Shown piece after piece: positions 34,056 through 43,179 of a stretch of 64,000 bases of DNA. Position 1 is the stretch's first letter. Each line of letters opens with the position of its first letter. Made by a program: the position numbers and the translations under genes. Origin of the DNA: JACQAP01 sp035548375 (lineage in GTDB: Bacteria; Pseudomonadota; Gammaproteobacteria; Burkholderiales; JACQAP01); the NCBI GenBank assembly GCA_035548375.1, contig DASZTG010000069.1, forward strand, positions 1-64,000. The letters run 5' to 3'. Under the pieces are notes generated by a model. It saw nothing but the letters and a program-made list of their open reading frames with translations. It made no database searches and was not told where the DNA came from.

Positions 34056-36134
34056 ATGGAAACCGTCAAGGTTTTGCTGCTCGAGGACGACGACAGTGAT
34101 GCCCTGCTGCTGACGCGCACGCTTGGCAGGATCGAGCCTTCGCTGGGCCTGGACGTCGTCCGGGCGAAGACGCGCGAGGAATTCGAGCGCATGCTGGCGG
34201 CCGAGCGGCCGGCGCTGATCATCAGCGACTACACGATTCCCGGCTTCGACGGCCTGGCGGCGCTGGGCATGGCGCAGGAGCAGGCGACCGATGTCCCGTT
34301 CATTTTCGTGTCCGGCACCATCGGCGAAGAGCGCGCGATCGACGCGCTGAAGAATGGCGCGTCCGACTATGTGCTCAAGGGCAACATGCGGCGGTTGGTT
34401 CCCGCCATCCAGCGCGCACTGCAGGACGCGGCCCTGCAGCGCGCGCGCCGCGACGCGGAGCAGGCGCTGTCGGAAAGCGAGAAGCGCTACGAGAGCCTCG
34501 TGGAGCTTTCGCCGGACGGCATCTTCCTCGTGACCGACGGCGTCATTTCGTTCGCGAACAAGATGGCGACGAAGATCTATCGCGCCGAGACGCCCGGGCA
34601 GATCGTCGGCAAGCCTTATGTCGATCTCGTCCAGGCCAGCTCGACCGGCGAGGCGACCATGCGGCTGCGCCGATTCACCGGCCGGCCCGAAAACCTGCCC
34701 TACACGGAGCAAAAGCACAGGCGCCTGGACGGAACCGAGGTTCATGTCGAACTGGCCTCGACGTCCATCATGCTGCACGGGCGCGACAGCCTCCTGGTCG
34801 TTACGCGCGATATCACCGAGCGCAAGCGCTATGAATCGCAGTTACGCTACCAGGCGACGCACGACGGATTGACCGGCTTGGCCAACCGCAACTTGTTCAG
34901 CGACCACCTGCCGTATGCGGTGGCGGCGGCACGGCGGCACGGCCACTCGGCGGCGCTGGCGTTCGTGGATCTGGATCGCTTCAAGTTCGTCAACGACAGC
35001 TTCGGCCACGAATCAGGCGATGCCGTGCTGAAGGACGTTTCCCGCAGGCTCGTCGAATCGGTGCGCGACTCCGACATGGTCGCGCGGCTGAGCGGCGACG
35101 AATTCGTCATCCTGTTCGAGGACATCGACAGCCCGGAAATCGTCACGCAGATGATGGAGCGCGTGCTGCCCGCCATCGCGCAGCCGCTGTCGCTGCGCTC
35201 CGAGGAGATCCTGCTGACCTGCAGCATCGGTATCAGCGTCTATCCGACCGATGCGGAGGATGCGGGCGCGATGCTGCGCAACGCGGACACCGCGATGTAT
35301 CGCGCAAAGGAGAAGGGCGGCAACGCCTTCGAGTACTACACCGCGGACATGAATTCGCGCAGCAAGGAGCATCTCGTGCTCTCGGCGGGCTTGCGCCGCG
35401 CGCTCGAACGCAACGAATTCTTTCTGCACTACCAGCCGCAGATGGACCTCGCCACCGGCCGCCTGAGCGGCATGGAAGCGCTGGTACGCTGGAATCATCC
35501 GGAGCAGGGCGTGGTGCCGCCGGGAAAATTCATCCCGATCTGCGAGCAGACCGGGCTCATCGTGCCCCTCGGGCAGTGGGTCTTGAAGGCGGCCTGCGAG
35601 GCGACAAAAAAGCTCGTCGACAAACTGGGTTATGTACCGCAGGTGTCCGTCAACGTGTCGGCGCGCCAGTTCAGGCGCACGGATCTCGTCCAGTACGTCG
35701 AGAACGTGCTGCGTGCCGTGGACTTTCCGCCGGAAAGCCTGGAGCTCGAACTCACCGAAAGCATGGTCGCGCAGGACGCGGTGTTCGCGGCGCAAACCAT
35801 GCGATCGCTCAAATCGCTCGGCGTGCGCATCGCCATCGACGATTTCGGCACCGGCTATTCCAGCCTGAACTATCTCAAGCGCTACCCGGTGGACCGGCTG
35901 AAGATCGACCAGTCGTTCGTCAACGGCATCGCGTCGGATCCGGACGACGAGACGATCTGCAAGACCATCATTTCGCTTGCGCACAACCTCGGCCTCGTCG
36001 TCATCGCGGAAGGCGTGGAGAACGACAGGCAGCTTGGGTTCCTCCAGCAGTACGGGTGCGACGAGGTGCAGGGGTATCTGATTGGGAGACCAGTGGCGCT
36101 GGAGGAGTTGCGGGGACGTTTCGCAGCGAAATAG
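34056..36134 (+). CDS. Response regulator with PAS, GGDEF and EAL domains
   Basis: A 692-residue cytoplasmic c-di-GMP protein. Receiver domain about 4-125 (LLEDDDSD, phospho-Asp in IISDYTIPG, Lys in VLKGNM). PAS domain about 145-265. GGDEF domain about 275-430, with the active-site motif SGDEF (about 346-350), compatible with cyclase activity although the first Gly is Ser. EAL domain about 440-690 with MEALVRWNHP, and DFGTGYSSL and the metal-binding residues of active phosphodiesterases. Both synthesis and hydrolysis are possible, switched by phosphorylation. No cognate sensor kinase gene is adjacent. The start has no strong ribosome site. Confidence 0.9.
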   Translation: METVKVLLLEDDDSDALLLTRTLGRIEPSLGLDVVRAKTREEFERMLAAERPALIISDYTIPGFDGLAALGMAQEQATDVPFIFVSGTIGEERAIDALKNGASDYVLKGNMRRLVPAIQRALQDAALQRARRDAEQALSESEKRYESLVELSPDGIFLVTDGVISFANKMATKIYRAETPGQIVGKPYVDLVQASSTGEATMRLRRFTGRPENLPYTEQKHRRLDGTEVHVELASTSIMLHGRDSLLVVTRDITERKRYESQLRYQATHDGLTGLANRNLFSDHLPYAVAAARRHGHSAALAFVDLDRFKFVNDSFGHESGDAVLKDVSRRLVESVRDSDMVARLSGDEFVILFEDIDSPEIVTQMMERVLPAIAQPLSLRSEEILLTCSIGISVYPTDAEDAGAMLRNADTAMYRAKEKGGNAFEYYTADMNSRSKEHLVLSAGLRRALERNEFFLHYQPQMDLATGRLSGMEALVRWNHPEQGVVPPGKFIPICEQTGLIVPLGQWVLKAACEATKKLVDKLGYVPQVSVNVSARQFRRTDLVQYVENVLRAVDFPPESLELELTESMVAQDAVFAAQTMRSLKSLGVRIAIDDFGTGYSSLNYLKRYPVDRLKIDQSFVNGIASDPDDETICKTIISLAHNLGLVVIAEGVENDRQLGFLQQYGCDEVQGYLIGRPVALEELRGRFAAK

Positions 36135-36170
36135 CCGGCGGGCCAACTGATCGGCCGTTGCAAGCGCAGG

Positions 36171-36716
36171 TCAATGCACGACGGGACTGGCGGACTTCCT
36201 TCCGGCGACGTTCCTGGAAATTTCCGCGAGAAACGGCGCTCCCGATTTGACGCGCACGCTGAATCCCAATTTGCGCGCCAATCCCCGCATCTGGAAATTG
36301 TCGGCCAATACGTCGGCGTGGATCCGTACGACGCCGTTGTCAGCGGCGACATCAATCAGGTCCGACAACAGCTTCCTTCCCAATCCTTTCCGTTGCCACG
36401 CGTCCGCGACGACGAGCGCGATTTCGGCGCCGTCTCCGGTTTCATCCGCAATGTACTGCGCCAGTCCGATTAGGTCGTAGCTTGGTGAAGTCGCGACCAG
36501 CACCGCTTCCTTGTCGGGATCGGGATGCACGAAGTGCTCGAGCACGTAGTCAGGCAATTCGCGTATGCCCATCATGAAGCGCGAGTAGCGGCTCTCCGGC
36601 GAAAGATCGCGGATGAATTGCTGCAAGTCGAATCCGTCCCAGGGCGAGATCGCACGGATCTGCGGCGCGAGCGGCGCGCGAGTTGTCCGCGCGACGTTGC
36701 GTGCGTGCCTTAGCAC
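36171..36716 (-). CDS. GNAT-family N-acetyltransferase
   Basis: A 181-residue GNAT protein with an acetyl-CoA-binding motif A (EIALVVADAWQRKGLGRKLLSDLI, about 98-122) of the R/Q-x2-G-x-G type and the usual strand-helix before it. Such N-terminal ILRDLSPESRYSRFM segments occur in the acetyltransferases fused to acyl-CoA synthetase, and stand alone here. It begins at a GTG overlapping the end of the DUF2917 gene by 7 bases, so the two are translationally coupled. Substrate unknown. Confidence 0.8.
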   Translation of the reverse strand: MLRHARNVARTTRAPLAPQIRAISPWDGFDLQQFIRDLSPESRYSRFMMGIRELPDYVLEHFVHPDPDKEAVLVATSPSYDLIGLAQYIADETGDGAEIALVVADAWQRKGLGRKLLSDLIDVAADNGVVRIHADVLADNFQMRGLARKLGFSVRVKSGAPFLAEISRNVAGRKSASPVVH

Positions 36717-37015
36717 GCTACTGGCTCCGCTATCGCGCGGGGTTGTCGAAGGCGCTGCCGGAGCACGGTCGGTTCCGGCACGTCTGCGTCGATCAGCGAC
36801 AAGGTCGAGGCCTCGAGGGTGCTGATGATCGTGCGTCCCGGCATGCGGATCGTGAAGACTTCGCCCGTCCTGACGACGGAGTCCTTCGATTCACCTTCCT
36901 GCGTGACCCAAACAGTTCCGGCGCGCACCAGGACTCTGGTTCCGGGCGCGTCCTGGATTGCCATCAGGCTCTCGCGGGAGAGCGTGACCGTGGAAGCTTT
37001 GATTTCGAGTTGCAT
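36710..37015 (-). CDS. DUF2917 protein
   Basis: A 101-residue DUF2917 protein (start MQLEIKASTVTLSRESLMAIQDAPG). ATG 37015 follows AAGGAGACC. The family is a small beta-rich, cupin-like domain, VLVRAGTVWVTQEGESKDSVV, with no metal ligands evident. In related genomes it sits divergently from a GcvA-like LysR gene, exactly as here (125-base gap), suggesting it is a target of that regulator. Biochemical role unknown. Confidence 0.8.
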   Translation of the reverse strand: MQLEIKASTVTLSRESLMAIQDAPGTRVLVRAGTVWVTQEGESKDSVVRTGEVFTIRMPGRTIISTLEASTLSLIDADVPEPTVLRQRLRQPRAIAEPVAC

Positions 37016-37140
37016 GATGCGGTCTCCTTCGGTTCGGTTGACCTGCCAGCCATTCCGGTAAATCATTGCGAGTGACATTTTCCGCAGCGCAACGTGAAGC
37101 GGCAAACGACCTTTCGGAATGTTTCGCATGAGCAAAATGC

Positions 37141-38103
37141 ATGGCAAGGAAGCCTGATCCGATCGCCAGCCTGGATTTCTTCCGCGGCTTCGAGGCGGCG
37201 GCACGCCACCTGAGCTTCACGAAGGCGGCGGAAGAGCTGTTCATCACGCAGTCCGCGGTGAGCCGGCAGATCCAGGCGCTGGAGGAGCGGCTGGGCGTGA
37301 AGCTGTTCACGCGACGCAATCGCGGCCTGGTGCTGACGGAGGCCGGCCAGCAGATGTACCGCGCGACCGACATCGCATTGCGCACCCTGCATGAAGCCGC
37401 GGATCGCATCACGCCGGGCGGCGTGCAGAAAATGGTGACGGTCACCTCGTCGATGTCCTTCTGCTCGCTGTGGCTGATCCCGCGGCTGTCCGCGTTCCGC
37501 AAGCAGCATGCGGATGTCGACGTGCGCATCTCCGCAAACAACGACATCCTCGACCTGGAACGCGAACAGATCGACGTCGCCATCCGCTATTGCCCGGCGT
37601 CGAAGGCGCCGCCCGGTTCGGTGCGCATGTTCGGCGAGGAGATCATTCCGATCTGCAGCCCGCAATTGCTCAAGGATCGATCGCGGCCGCTGAGGACGCC
37701 GGCCGACTTGAAGCACCACACCTTGCTGCACTTCGATCACGCGGAAACGACGATTCCCTGGCTATCCTGGGATGTCTGGCTGGAGGCGGCGGGCGTGCCG
37801 GATCTCAAGCCCGCGGGATCGCTGCGCTTGAGTCACTACGACCAGGTGGTGATGGCGGCGATGCGCGGCCAGGGCGTGGGCATCGGCCGCCGCCCGCTGG
37901 TCGAAAACCTCATCGAAGACGGTTCGCTCGCCGCGCCGTTCCCATCCGATTCCGTGTCGGATCGCGCTTATTTCATCGTGCGCGCCGGCACAGCGCGCAA
38001 TCACCGCGACGTGGACGATTTCGTCGAATGGCTGGTCAGCGAAAGCACGGAACTCGAGCTTTCGATGGGGCGGTCGAGAAAAAAGAAGCGACTGAAGGTT
38101 TAG
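37141..38103 (+). CDS. LysR-family regulator, GcvA-like
   Basis: A 320-residue LysR regulator of the GcvA/AmpR-like branch (FEAAARHLSFTKAAEELFITQSAVSRQIQALEERLGVKLFTRRNRG, residues about 18-63). The effector domain spans about 95-305 with VTSSMSFCSLWLIPRL and DVAIRYCP. A basic tail RSRKKKRLKV ends the protein. It is divergent from the DUF2917-GNAT pair, which it probably controls. Confidence 0.9.
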   Translation: MARKPDPIASLDFFRGFEAAARHLSFTKAAEELFITQSAVSRQIQALEERLGVKLFTRRNRGLVLTEAGQQMYRATDIALRTLHEAADRITPGGVQKMVTVTSSMSFCSLWLIPRLSAFRKQHADVDVRISANNDILDLEREQIDVAIRYCPASKAPPGSVRMFGEEIIPICSPQLLKDRSRPLRTPADLKHHTLLHFDHAETTIPWLSWDVWLEAAGVPDLKPAGSLRLSHYDQVVMAAMRGQGVGIGRRPLVENLIEDGSLAAPFPSDSVSDRAYFIVRAGTARNHRDVDDFVEWLVSESTELELSMGRSRKKKRLKV

Positions 38104-38159
38104 GTTCGGCGTAGCCCTTGGGGTTTGATGTCAACCGCAAGTCGGCTTGGCATTGAGCG

Positions 38160-38566
38160 CTAGCGGTTTCCGTCACCCAGCGCACGGTTACCCGGTTTCT
38201 CGCCGGTTTCAATTCGTTGCCTCGCCTTGGCTTCCTTGATTTTCTGGATCATCTGCTCCTGCGTCATGCCGACGTCGAGCGCCTTGTCTTCCGACCAGAC
38301 GTGCTCGCTCATGACGTCCGTGGACGCGATCTCCAGTTCCGCAAGCTTCTTGTCCCGATAGCGCTTGTGCGCGGCGTAGTCGCGAACGAAATGCCTGGCG
38401 AGGAACCCGAGCACGACGACGGCGACGATGGCGAGCCCGATGCCGACCAGCGCCCAGACCTGGTCGCAGTCGTCGAAGCGGCTGGCGTCCTGCAGGCAGA
38501 TGACCCCAGGTCAGAGTATTTTCTGAAATTGTTGATCGGGTGGACCACCCAGTCCGTCAGGCTCAT
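38160..38566 (-). pseudogene. Small membrane-protein gene with a one-base frameshift
   Basis: The first 20 codons (MSLTDWVVHPINNFRKYSDL) start at ATG 38566 behind an AAGGACGG site. The frame then breaks near the CCCC run at 38504-38507; the other frame continues as VICLQDASRFDDCDQVW, a membrane helix (ALVGIGLAIVAVVVLGFL) and a charged helical tail to the stop at 38160. The span is 407 bases; adding one base gives 136 codons. A one-base loss in a homopolymer is equally a sequencing error or a true mutation. I do not recognise the intact family; it looks like a single-helix membrane protein with a long cytoplasmic tail. Confidence 0.7.
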
Positions 38567-38955
38567 TTTTCCGTCCTTCCCGTCGTGGTTCGAGAGCGCA
38601 ATTCTGTCCCAACTGTATGCGAATTGCATTACAACGGAAAGGATGTTCCGGGGCGGGCCAGTTGCTTAGCGGCCCCGGCCGGTCGCGCTGGGTGGATTTC
38701 TGCACGATCATCGGGCGGTATTGCGTGCACTTCCCTCCAGGAATGCTCGGCGACTGCATTGAATTCCGCCACCGTTCGGCGCCTTCGATGCATTTGTCAC
38801 GCAACGTCACCGCTTCCGTTTGTCACGTAGCGTCACACGCCGACAATTCGTTGCAACTCGACTTTCATGCGGGTGTCCAATCCGTCAACGAGCAAGCATT
38901 CGATCCGTTCTACGCAGGGCGACGAAACCAGATTCGTCCGCAAGGAGGAACCACC
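38567..38955 (+). other. 389-base gap before the DUF3300 operon
   Basis: Apart from the phased GTCAC repeats, I see no gene, terminator or clear sigma-70 promoter here. The region is divergent (frameshifted membrane gene on one side, DUF3300 on the other), so it must hold at least one promoter. A long in-frame extension of DUF3300 crosses it but has no signal-peptide logic and is not proposed as coding. Confidence 0.4.
38796..38836 (+). promoter_or_regulatory. Four phased GTCAC repeats upstream of DUF3300
   Basis: GTCAC occurs at 38796, 38806, 38822 and 38832, giving intervals of 10, 16 and 10. The two halves are near-identical 18-mers (TTTGTCACGCAACGTCAC and TTTGTCACGTAGCGTCAC). Ten-base spacing puts each pair on one DNA face, as for response-regulator direct repeats. 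The site lies 120 bases before the DUF3300 start. Confidence 0.5.
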
Positions 38956-40578
38956 ATGAAGACCGGACACCGTTTTCTTTTGACCCAGGCACTGGTGCTG
39001 CCGCTGTGCATGAGCGTCGCGTTCGCGCAAACCCAGGGCAGTGACCCGCAGACGATAGAACTTGGCCCGGCGCCTGGCGCGCAGCCCGCCGAGGCGATCG
39101 CGCCTGACCAGGCGAACGCCCAGCCGCAGCCCGCGCACCAGGATTTCAGCCAGCAGGAGCTCGACCAGATGCTGGCGCCGATCGCCTTGTATCCGGACAC
39201 GCTGTTGTCGCAGATCCTGATGGCATCGACGTATCCGATCGAGATCGTGCAGGCGGCACGCTGGTCCAAGGCGAATCCGGGTATCACCGGCGACGCGGCC
39301 GTCAAGGCGGTGGAAGGCCAGAGCTGGGATCCCAGCGTCAAATCGTTGACCGCGTTTCCGAACATCCTGTCGATGATGGACGAGCAGCTCGACTGGATGG
39401 AAAGGCTGGGCGATGCCTTCCTCGCGCAGGAGCAGCAGGTCATGGCCACCGTGCAGACACTGCGCCAGAAAGCGCAGGCGGCAGGCAACCTGCAATCGAA
39501 TGAGAACGTTCGAGTCGAGCCGCAGGGCCAGACCATCGTGATCGAGCAGGCCAATCCCCAGGTGGTCTACGTGCCGTATTACGACCCGACGGTGATCTAC
39601 GGCCCGTGGTGGTATCCGGCTTATCCGCCCGTTTTCTGGCGGCCGTGGCCCGGCTACTACGCGCGTCCAGGCTGGGCGCCTGGATTTTTCTGGGGTTCCG
39701 GCGTCACCGTCAGCGCGGGATTTTTCTTTGGCCGCGTCGACTGGCCGCGCCGGAACGTGACGGTCGTCAACGTCAACAACTATTACTACCATGCGTCGCC
39801 GCCGCGGCCGCGGCCGAATTTCCCTCCAGGCGCGTGGGTTCACGATCCGGCGCACCGTCGCGGCGTGCCTTATCGCGATCCGGTCGTGCGGCAGGAATTC
39901 GCCCGCGCCCACGATGGGCGTCCGGACATGCGTCGCGATTTCCGCGGTAACCCGCCGGGCAATCCTCCGCGGGTAATGGGTCCGCAAGCGCGGCCCGCGC
40001 AAGGCCGTCCGGAATTCAATCGCCCCGGTCCGGAGCCTGCCACGGAGAGAGTGCAGGGCGCGGATCGCCCGCAACCGCAGGCGCGAGATCGTGCCGAGCG
40101 CCAGGATCGTCCGCAGGGGAATCGGCCGGAGCCGCACGACGTGCCGCGGCCCAATGCCGGTCCCGTGACCAATGCGCCCAATCCCGGCAACGTTGTTCGT
40201 ACCCCGCCGCAATCGAATGCGGGTGTGGTGAACAATGCTCCCAATGCCGGCAACGTCCCGCGTTCGCCGTCACCGCCCCGGCCGAATGTCGCCGAGAGCG
40301 CGCCGCGCCCGGTCCAGCAGCCGCCGAGCCCTCCGCGCGTCACGCAGACCCGGCCGGCGCCCGAGCCCAGGCCGCATGTATTCGACGGCGTAGGCCAGGG
40401 ACCGGTCGTGCGCGATTCGAGCCAGCGCGGGCGCAGCAGCAAGCAGGCGATTCCGGTCGCACCCGCGGCGCGCGTGCAACCGTCGGCTCCGCACCCCGCG
40501 CCGCATCCGGCGCCCGCGCCGCGCCCGTCCGGCGGCGGTCGAGGCGAAGGACACGGCGGCAACGACAGGCAGCACTAG
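38956..40578 (+). CDS. DUF3300 exported protein with proline-rich tail
   Basis: ATG 38956 follows AAGGAGG and begins a signal peptide (cleavage near AFAQ, residue about 23). Residues about 55-260 are the DUF3300 domain (QQELDQMLAPIALYPDTLLSQILMASTYP, VVYVPYYDPTVIYGPWWYPAYPP). The C-terminal 250 residues are Pro/Arg/Asn/Gln-rich, low complexity, with NAPNPGNV-like repeats, and are probably disordered. DUF3300 proteins are envelope proteins of unknown role, nearly always followed by DUF2950 as here. At 540 residues it is of typical size. Confidence 0.88.
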   Translation: MKTGHRFLLTQALVLPLCMSVAFAQTQGSDPQTIELGPAPGAQPAEAIAPDQANAQPQPAHQDFSQQELDQMLAPIALYPDTLLSQILMASTYPIEIVQAARWSKANPGITGDAAVKAVEGQSWDPSVKSLTAFPNILSMMDEQLDWMERLGDAFLAQEQQVMATVQTLRQKAQAAGNLQSNENVRVEPQGQTIVIEQANPQVVYVPYYDPTVIYGPWWYPAYPPVFWRPWPGYYARPGWAPGFFWGSGVTVSAGFFFGRVDWPRRNVTVVNVNNYYYHASPPRPRPNFPPGAWVHDPAHRRGVPYRDPVVRQEFARAHDGRPDMRRDFRGNPPGNPPRVMGPQARPAQGRPEFNRPGPEPATERVQGADRPQPQARDRAERQDRPQGNRPEPHDVPRPNAGPVTNAPNPGNVVRTPPQSNAGVVNNAPNAGNVPRSPSPPRPNVAESAPRPVQQPPSPPRVTQTRPAPEPRPHVFDGVGQGPVVRDSSQRGRSSKQAIPVAPAARVQPSAPHPAPHPAPAPRPSGGGRGEGHGGNDRQH

Positions 40579-40610
40579 AGCGCAATGACGAGATCGAAGG
40601 CATATCACGC

Positions 40611-41573
40611 ATGAACATGGGCAAGACATTCAGACGATGGAGCGGCGCGCGCCTGGCCGCAACCTGCGGCGCCGTTTCATTCCTCGCGCTTACCTGGGTC
40701 GCAAGCGCGGCATCGCCTGCGCAAAAGAGTTTCGAGTCGCCCGAAGTCGGTGCGAGCGAGCTCGTGGAAGCGGTCAAGGCGAACGACGTTGAAAAATTGC
40801 GCGCCATCCTCGGGCCGCATAGTCGCCGGCTGATCAGCTCCGGTGACGACGTGGCGGATGCGCAAAGGCGGGAGGACTTCGTCAAGGAATACGGCGAGGC
40901 GAACAGGATCGTGCTGGACGGCGAGACGAGGGCGACGCTGCTGGTCGGCGAAGACGAATGGCCGTTGCCGATTCCCCTGGTGAAATCCGGCGGGCGCTGG
41001 CATTTCGACAGCTCGCAGGGCGAACGGGAGATCCTGGCGCGCCGCATCGGCGCCAACGAGCTGGCGGCCATCCAGGTTTGCATGGCGATCGTGGATGCCG
41101 AGAATGACTATGCCGAGCAGGCGCGCACGAGCGATGGCGTTCCGCATTATGCCTCGCGTTTCGTCAGCCACTCCGGCAAGCATGACGGGCTTTACTGGGA
41201 TACCGCGGCCGGCGAGCCGTCGAGCCCGCTGGGGCCTTTGCTCGCCGCTGCTGCGAGCGAGGGTTACAAGGATTCGTCGCCGCGCGTGCTGGCGCCTTAC
41301 CACGGCTACTATTACAAGATTCTGACGGGCCAGGGCGCGGCTGCACCCGGCGGAGCATACGACTACATCGTCAAGGACCGCATGCTCGGCGGTTTTGCCG
41401 TGCTGGCATGGCCGGCGAAATACGGCGCTTCCGGTGTGATGAGTTTCATGGTCAATCACGACGGCGTCGTGTATGAAAAAAATCTCGGCCGCCATACCGC
41501 CACCGTGGTGAGCAAAATCAGCAAATTCAATCCCGACAAGGGTTGGAAAATCCAGCAAGCCCGCGCCGAGTAG
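40611..41573 (+). CDS. DUF2950 exported protein
   Basis: A 320-residue DUF2950 protein with a signal peptide (cleavage near ASAA, about 33). Characteristic residues include ASELVEAVKANDVEKLRAILG, IPLVKSGGRWHFDSSQGEREILARRIGANEL, and YHGYYYKILTGQG near 220. DUF2950 shares a short operon with DUF3300, and neither has a defined function. Start ATG 40611 has only a weak site; ATG 40617 is an alternative. Thirty-two bases separate it from DUF3300. Confidence 0.87.
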   Translation: MNMGKTFRRWSGARLAATCGAVSFLALTWVASAASPAQKSFESPEVGASELVEAVKANDVEKLRAILGPHSRRLISSGDDVADAQRREDFVKEYGEANRIVLDGETRATLLVGEDEWPLPIPLVKSGGRWHFDSSQGEREILARRIGANELAAIQVCMAIVDAENDYAEQARTSDGVPHYASRFVSHSGKHDGLYWDTAAGEPSSPLGPLLAAAASEGYKDSSPRVLAPYHGYYYKILTGQGAAAPGGAYDYIVKDRMLGGFAVLAWPAKYGASGVMSFMVNHDGVVYEKNLGRHTATVVSKISKFNPDKGWKIQQARAE

Positions 41574-41749
41574 CCTGATCGGCTTCAAATCGCCGTGCCG
41601 GCCTCAGCATTTTTGCGCGCCGAAATCCGGTTTCCAGTGGTTACAAAACTCTGCGCAGGCCGTCCGGAACCGGCCGGTTTCGCATTTGTCATTCCTGATA
41701 CGGAGCCCATCCATGGCGAGTGGGCCCGCTACCTCAAAGGAGAAGGCAA

Positions 41750-42505
41750 ATGAAACTGGGAACCCCGATAGCGGCATTGATACTGGGCCTGTCCGCATCC
41801 GCGGTGTGGGCCGACACCTCCAGGACCGGCGCTGAACCAGCCGCCGACGCCGCGAACGCGGCGACGACAGGCCCGAATGGCGAGCAAGGCGGGTGGCAGT
41901 TCACGGATGGAAAGTCGAAGGATGAGGGCAATCCGTCGGCACAGAACGCCAACACGTGGTCGAGCGAGGACGATCACAGCGCAAACGAAGGCGAGCGTGG
42001 CGTGCCCGACCAGGCTGCTGCGGACGCCCAAGACCAGCAGCGTGGCGACCAAAGCATGGCTGGCCAGCAGCAGGAAAACAGCGATGAGAGCGCGGCGGCG
42101 GATCAGCAGGATGAAACCGCCAGCCAGGAAGATGAAGGCGCTTCGGGGCAGAGCGCGTCGCTCCAGGGATCCGATGACGAGGACGCCGACCAATCCGCGC
42201 AGGCCACCGCGGACAACGACTTGATGGCCGCATTACCCAATCAGGGCGAAGAGGTTGGAACGCAGGCGGTGCCCACGCAGGCGCAAGTTTTCCGCAAGTT
42301 CATGGAAGCCACGCAGGACAAGATGGTGGTGATCCTGCCGCATGGCTGGGCGGGGTCCGTCGATGACCTGCTGGCGGTGCTCCAGCATACCACCGACAGC
42401 GAAATCGTCGTGCTGAGCCAGCGCGACGAGGAAGACGGCGGTCCTTCCATGAATCCGACGCCCGACGATGAGTCGGACAACGACGACGACTCGGACGATC
42501 AGTAA
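41750..42505 (+). CDS. Acidic, Gln/Asp-rich exported protein
   Basis: ATG 41750 follows AAAGGAGAAGG. The 251-residue protein has a signal peptide (cleavage near VWAD, about 20), a long Asp/Glu/Gln/Ser/Ala-rich middle (about 30-165), a more ordered segment (about 178-225, FRKFMEATQDKMVVILPHGWAGSVDDLLAVL) and a polyacidic tail. It matches no family I know. The strong negative charge could bind cations or cell-wall basic partners. It is co-directional with the DUF3300-DUF2950 pair, 176 bases downstream, and could belong to the same response. Confidence 0.55.
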   Translation: MKLGTPIAALILGLSASAVWADTSRTGAEPAADAANAATTGPNGEQGGWQFTDGKSKDEGNPSAQNANTWSSEDDHSANEGERGVPDQAAADAQDQQRGDQSMAGQQQENSDESAAADQQDETASQEDEGASGQSASLQGSDDEDADQSAQATADNDLMAALPNQGEEVGTQAVPTQAQVFRKFMEATQDKMVVILPHGWAGSVDDLLAVLQHTTDSEIVVLSQRDEEDGGPSMNPTPDDESDNDDDSDDQ

Positions 42506-42550
42506 CGCTCAGTGGAGCGAGGCGGGCAGCCGGGGCGCGAGGTCCCGGCC

Positions 42551-43177
42551 TTATCGGCTTGGTTCCTCGACGACCAGCGCCCTCCTGACCGCAGGGCGTT
42601 CGTTCATGCGATTGCGGAAATCGAGCACCTTCGGGAATTTCCGCGGATCGACCCCGTCGCCTTCGAGCATGCGCGAGATCATGAACAGGTAGGGGTCGCA
42701 GACGGTGTAGGCATCGCCCATGACCCACGGTCCCCTGAACATCTGCGTCTCGATCAGATCGAAACACTCTGCTATAGAGTGAGGCACCTTGCGCCGCATG
42801 GATGCGAACGCGGTTTCGTCGTCGGCCCAGCGATAGCCGCGCATCCGGTGCGAATGCGCCACGTGCACGGTCGAGCACAGGTAGCTATTGAATTCCTGCA
42901 CCTGGGCCAGCGCGAACGGATCGTTTAGCGGCGCGAGATTCGCTTGCGGGAATTGCTGCGCGATGTAGACCAGCAGCGCAGGGGTTTCCGTCAGCACGCC
43001 CTCATCCGTGACCAGCGACGGCACGCGCCCCTTGGGATTGATCGCGAGGTATTCCGGTTTGCGCTGGTCGTTGGTCGCAAACTCGATGCGCACCGTCTCG
43101 TACGTGGCACCCGCTTCCTCGAGCGCGATGTGCGAGGCGAGCGCACACGTGCCCGCCGCGTAATAAAGCCTCAACAC
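42551..43177 (-). CDS. Glutathione S-transferase family protein
   Basis: A 208-residue GST. The thioredoxin-like N-domain starts RLYYAAGTCALASHIALEEAG and holds NPKGRVPSLVTDEGVLTETPALLVYIA, with the GSH-contact Pro and ETP segment. The helical C-domain (about 88-200) contains WVMGDAYTVCDPYLF. It is most like beta-class GSTs, which use Cys10. The start is a GTG two bases after the stop of the aldo/keto reductase, so they form an operon. Substrate unknown. Confidence 0.87.
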   Translation of the reverse strand: MLRLYYAAGTCALASHIALEEAGATYETVRIEFATNDQRKPEYLAINPKGRVPSLVTDEGVLTETPALLVYIAQQFPQANLAPLNDPFALAQVQEFNSYLCSTVHVAHSHRMRGYRWADDETAFASMRRKVPHSIAECFDLIETQMFRGPWVMGDAYTVCDPYLFMISRMLEGDGVDPRKFPKVLDFRNRMNERPAVRRALVVEEPSR

Positions 43178-43179
43178 GC

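Noticed and set aside
38617..38955. N-terminal extension of the DUF3300 protein by 113 residues
   Set aside because: The downstream ATG 38956 has a strong ribosome site and signal peptide; the extension crosses the divergent promoter region.
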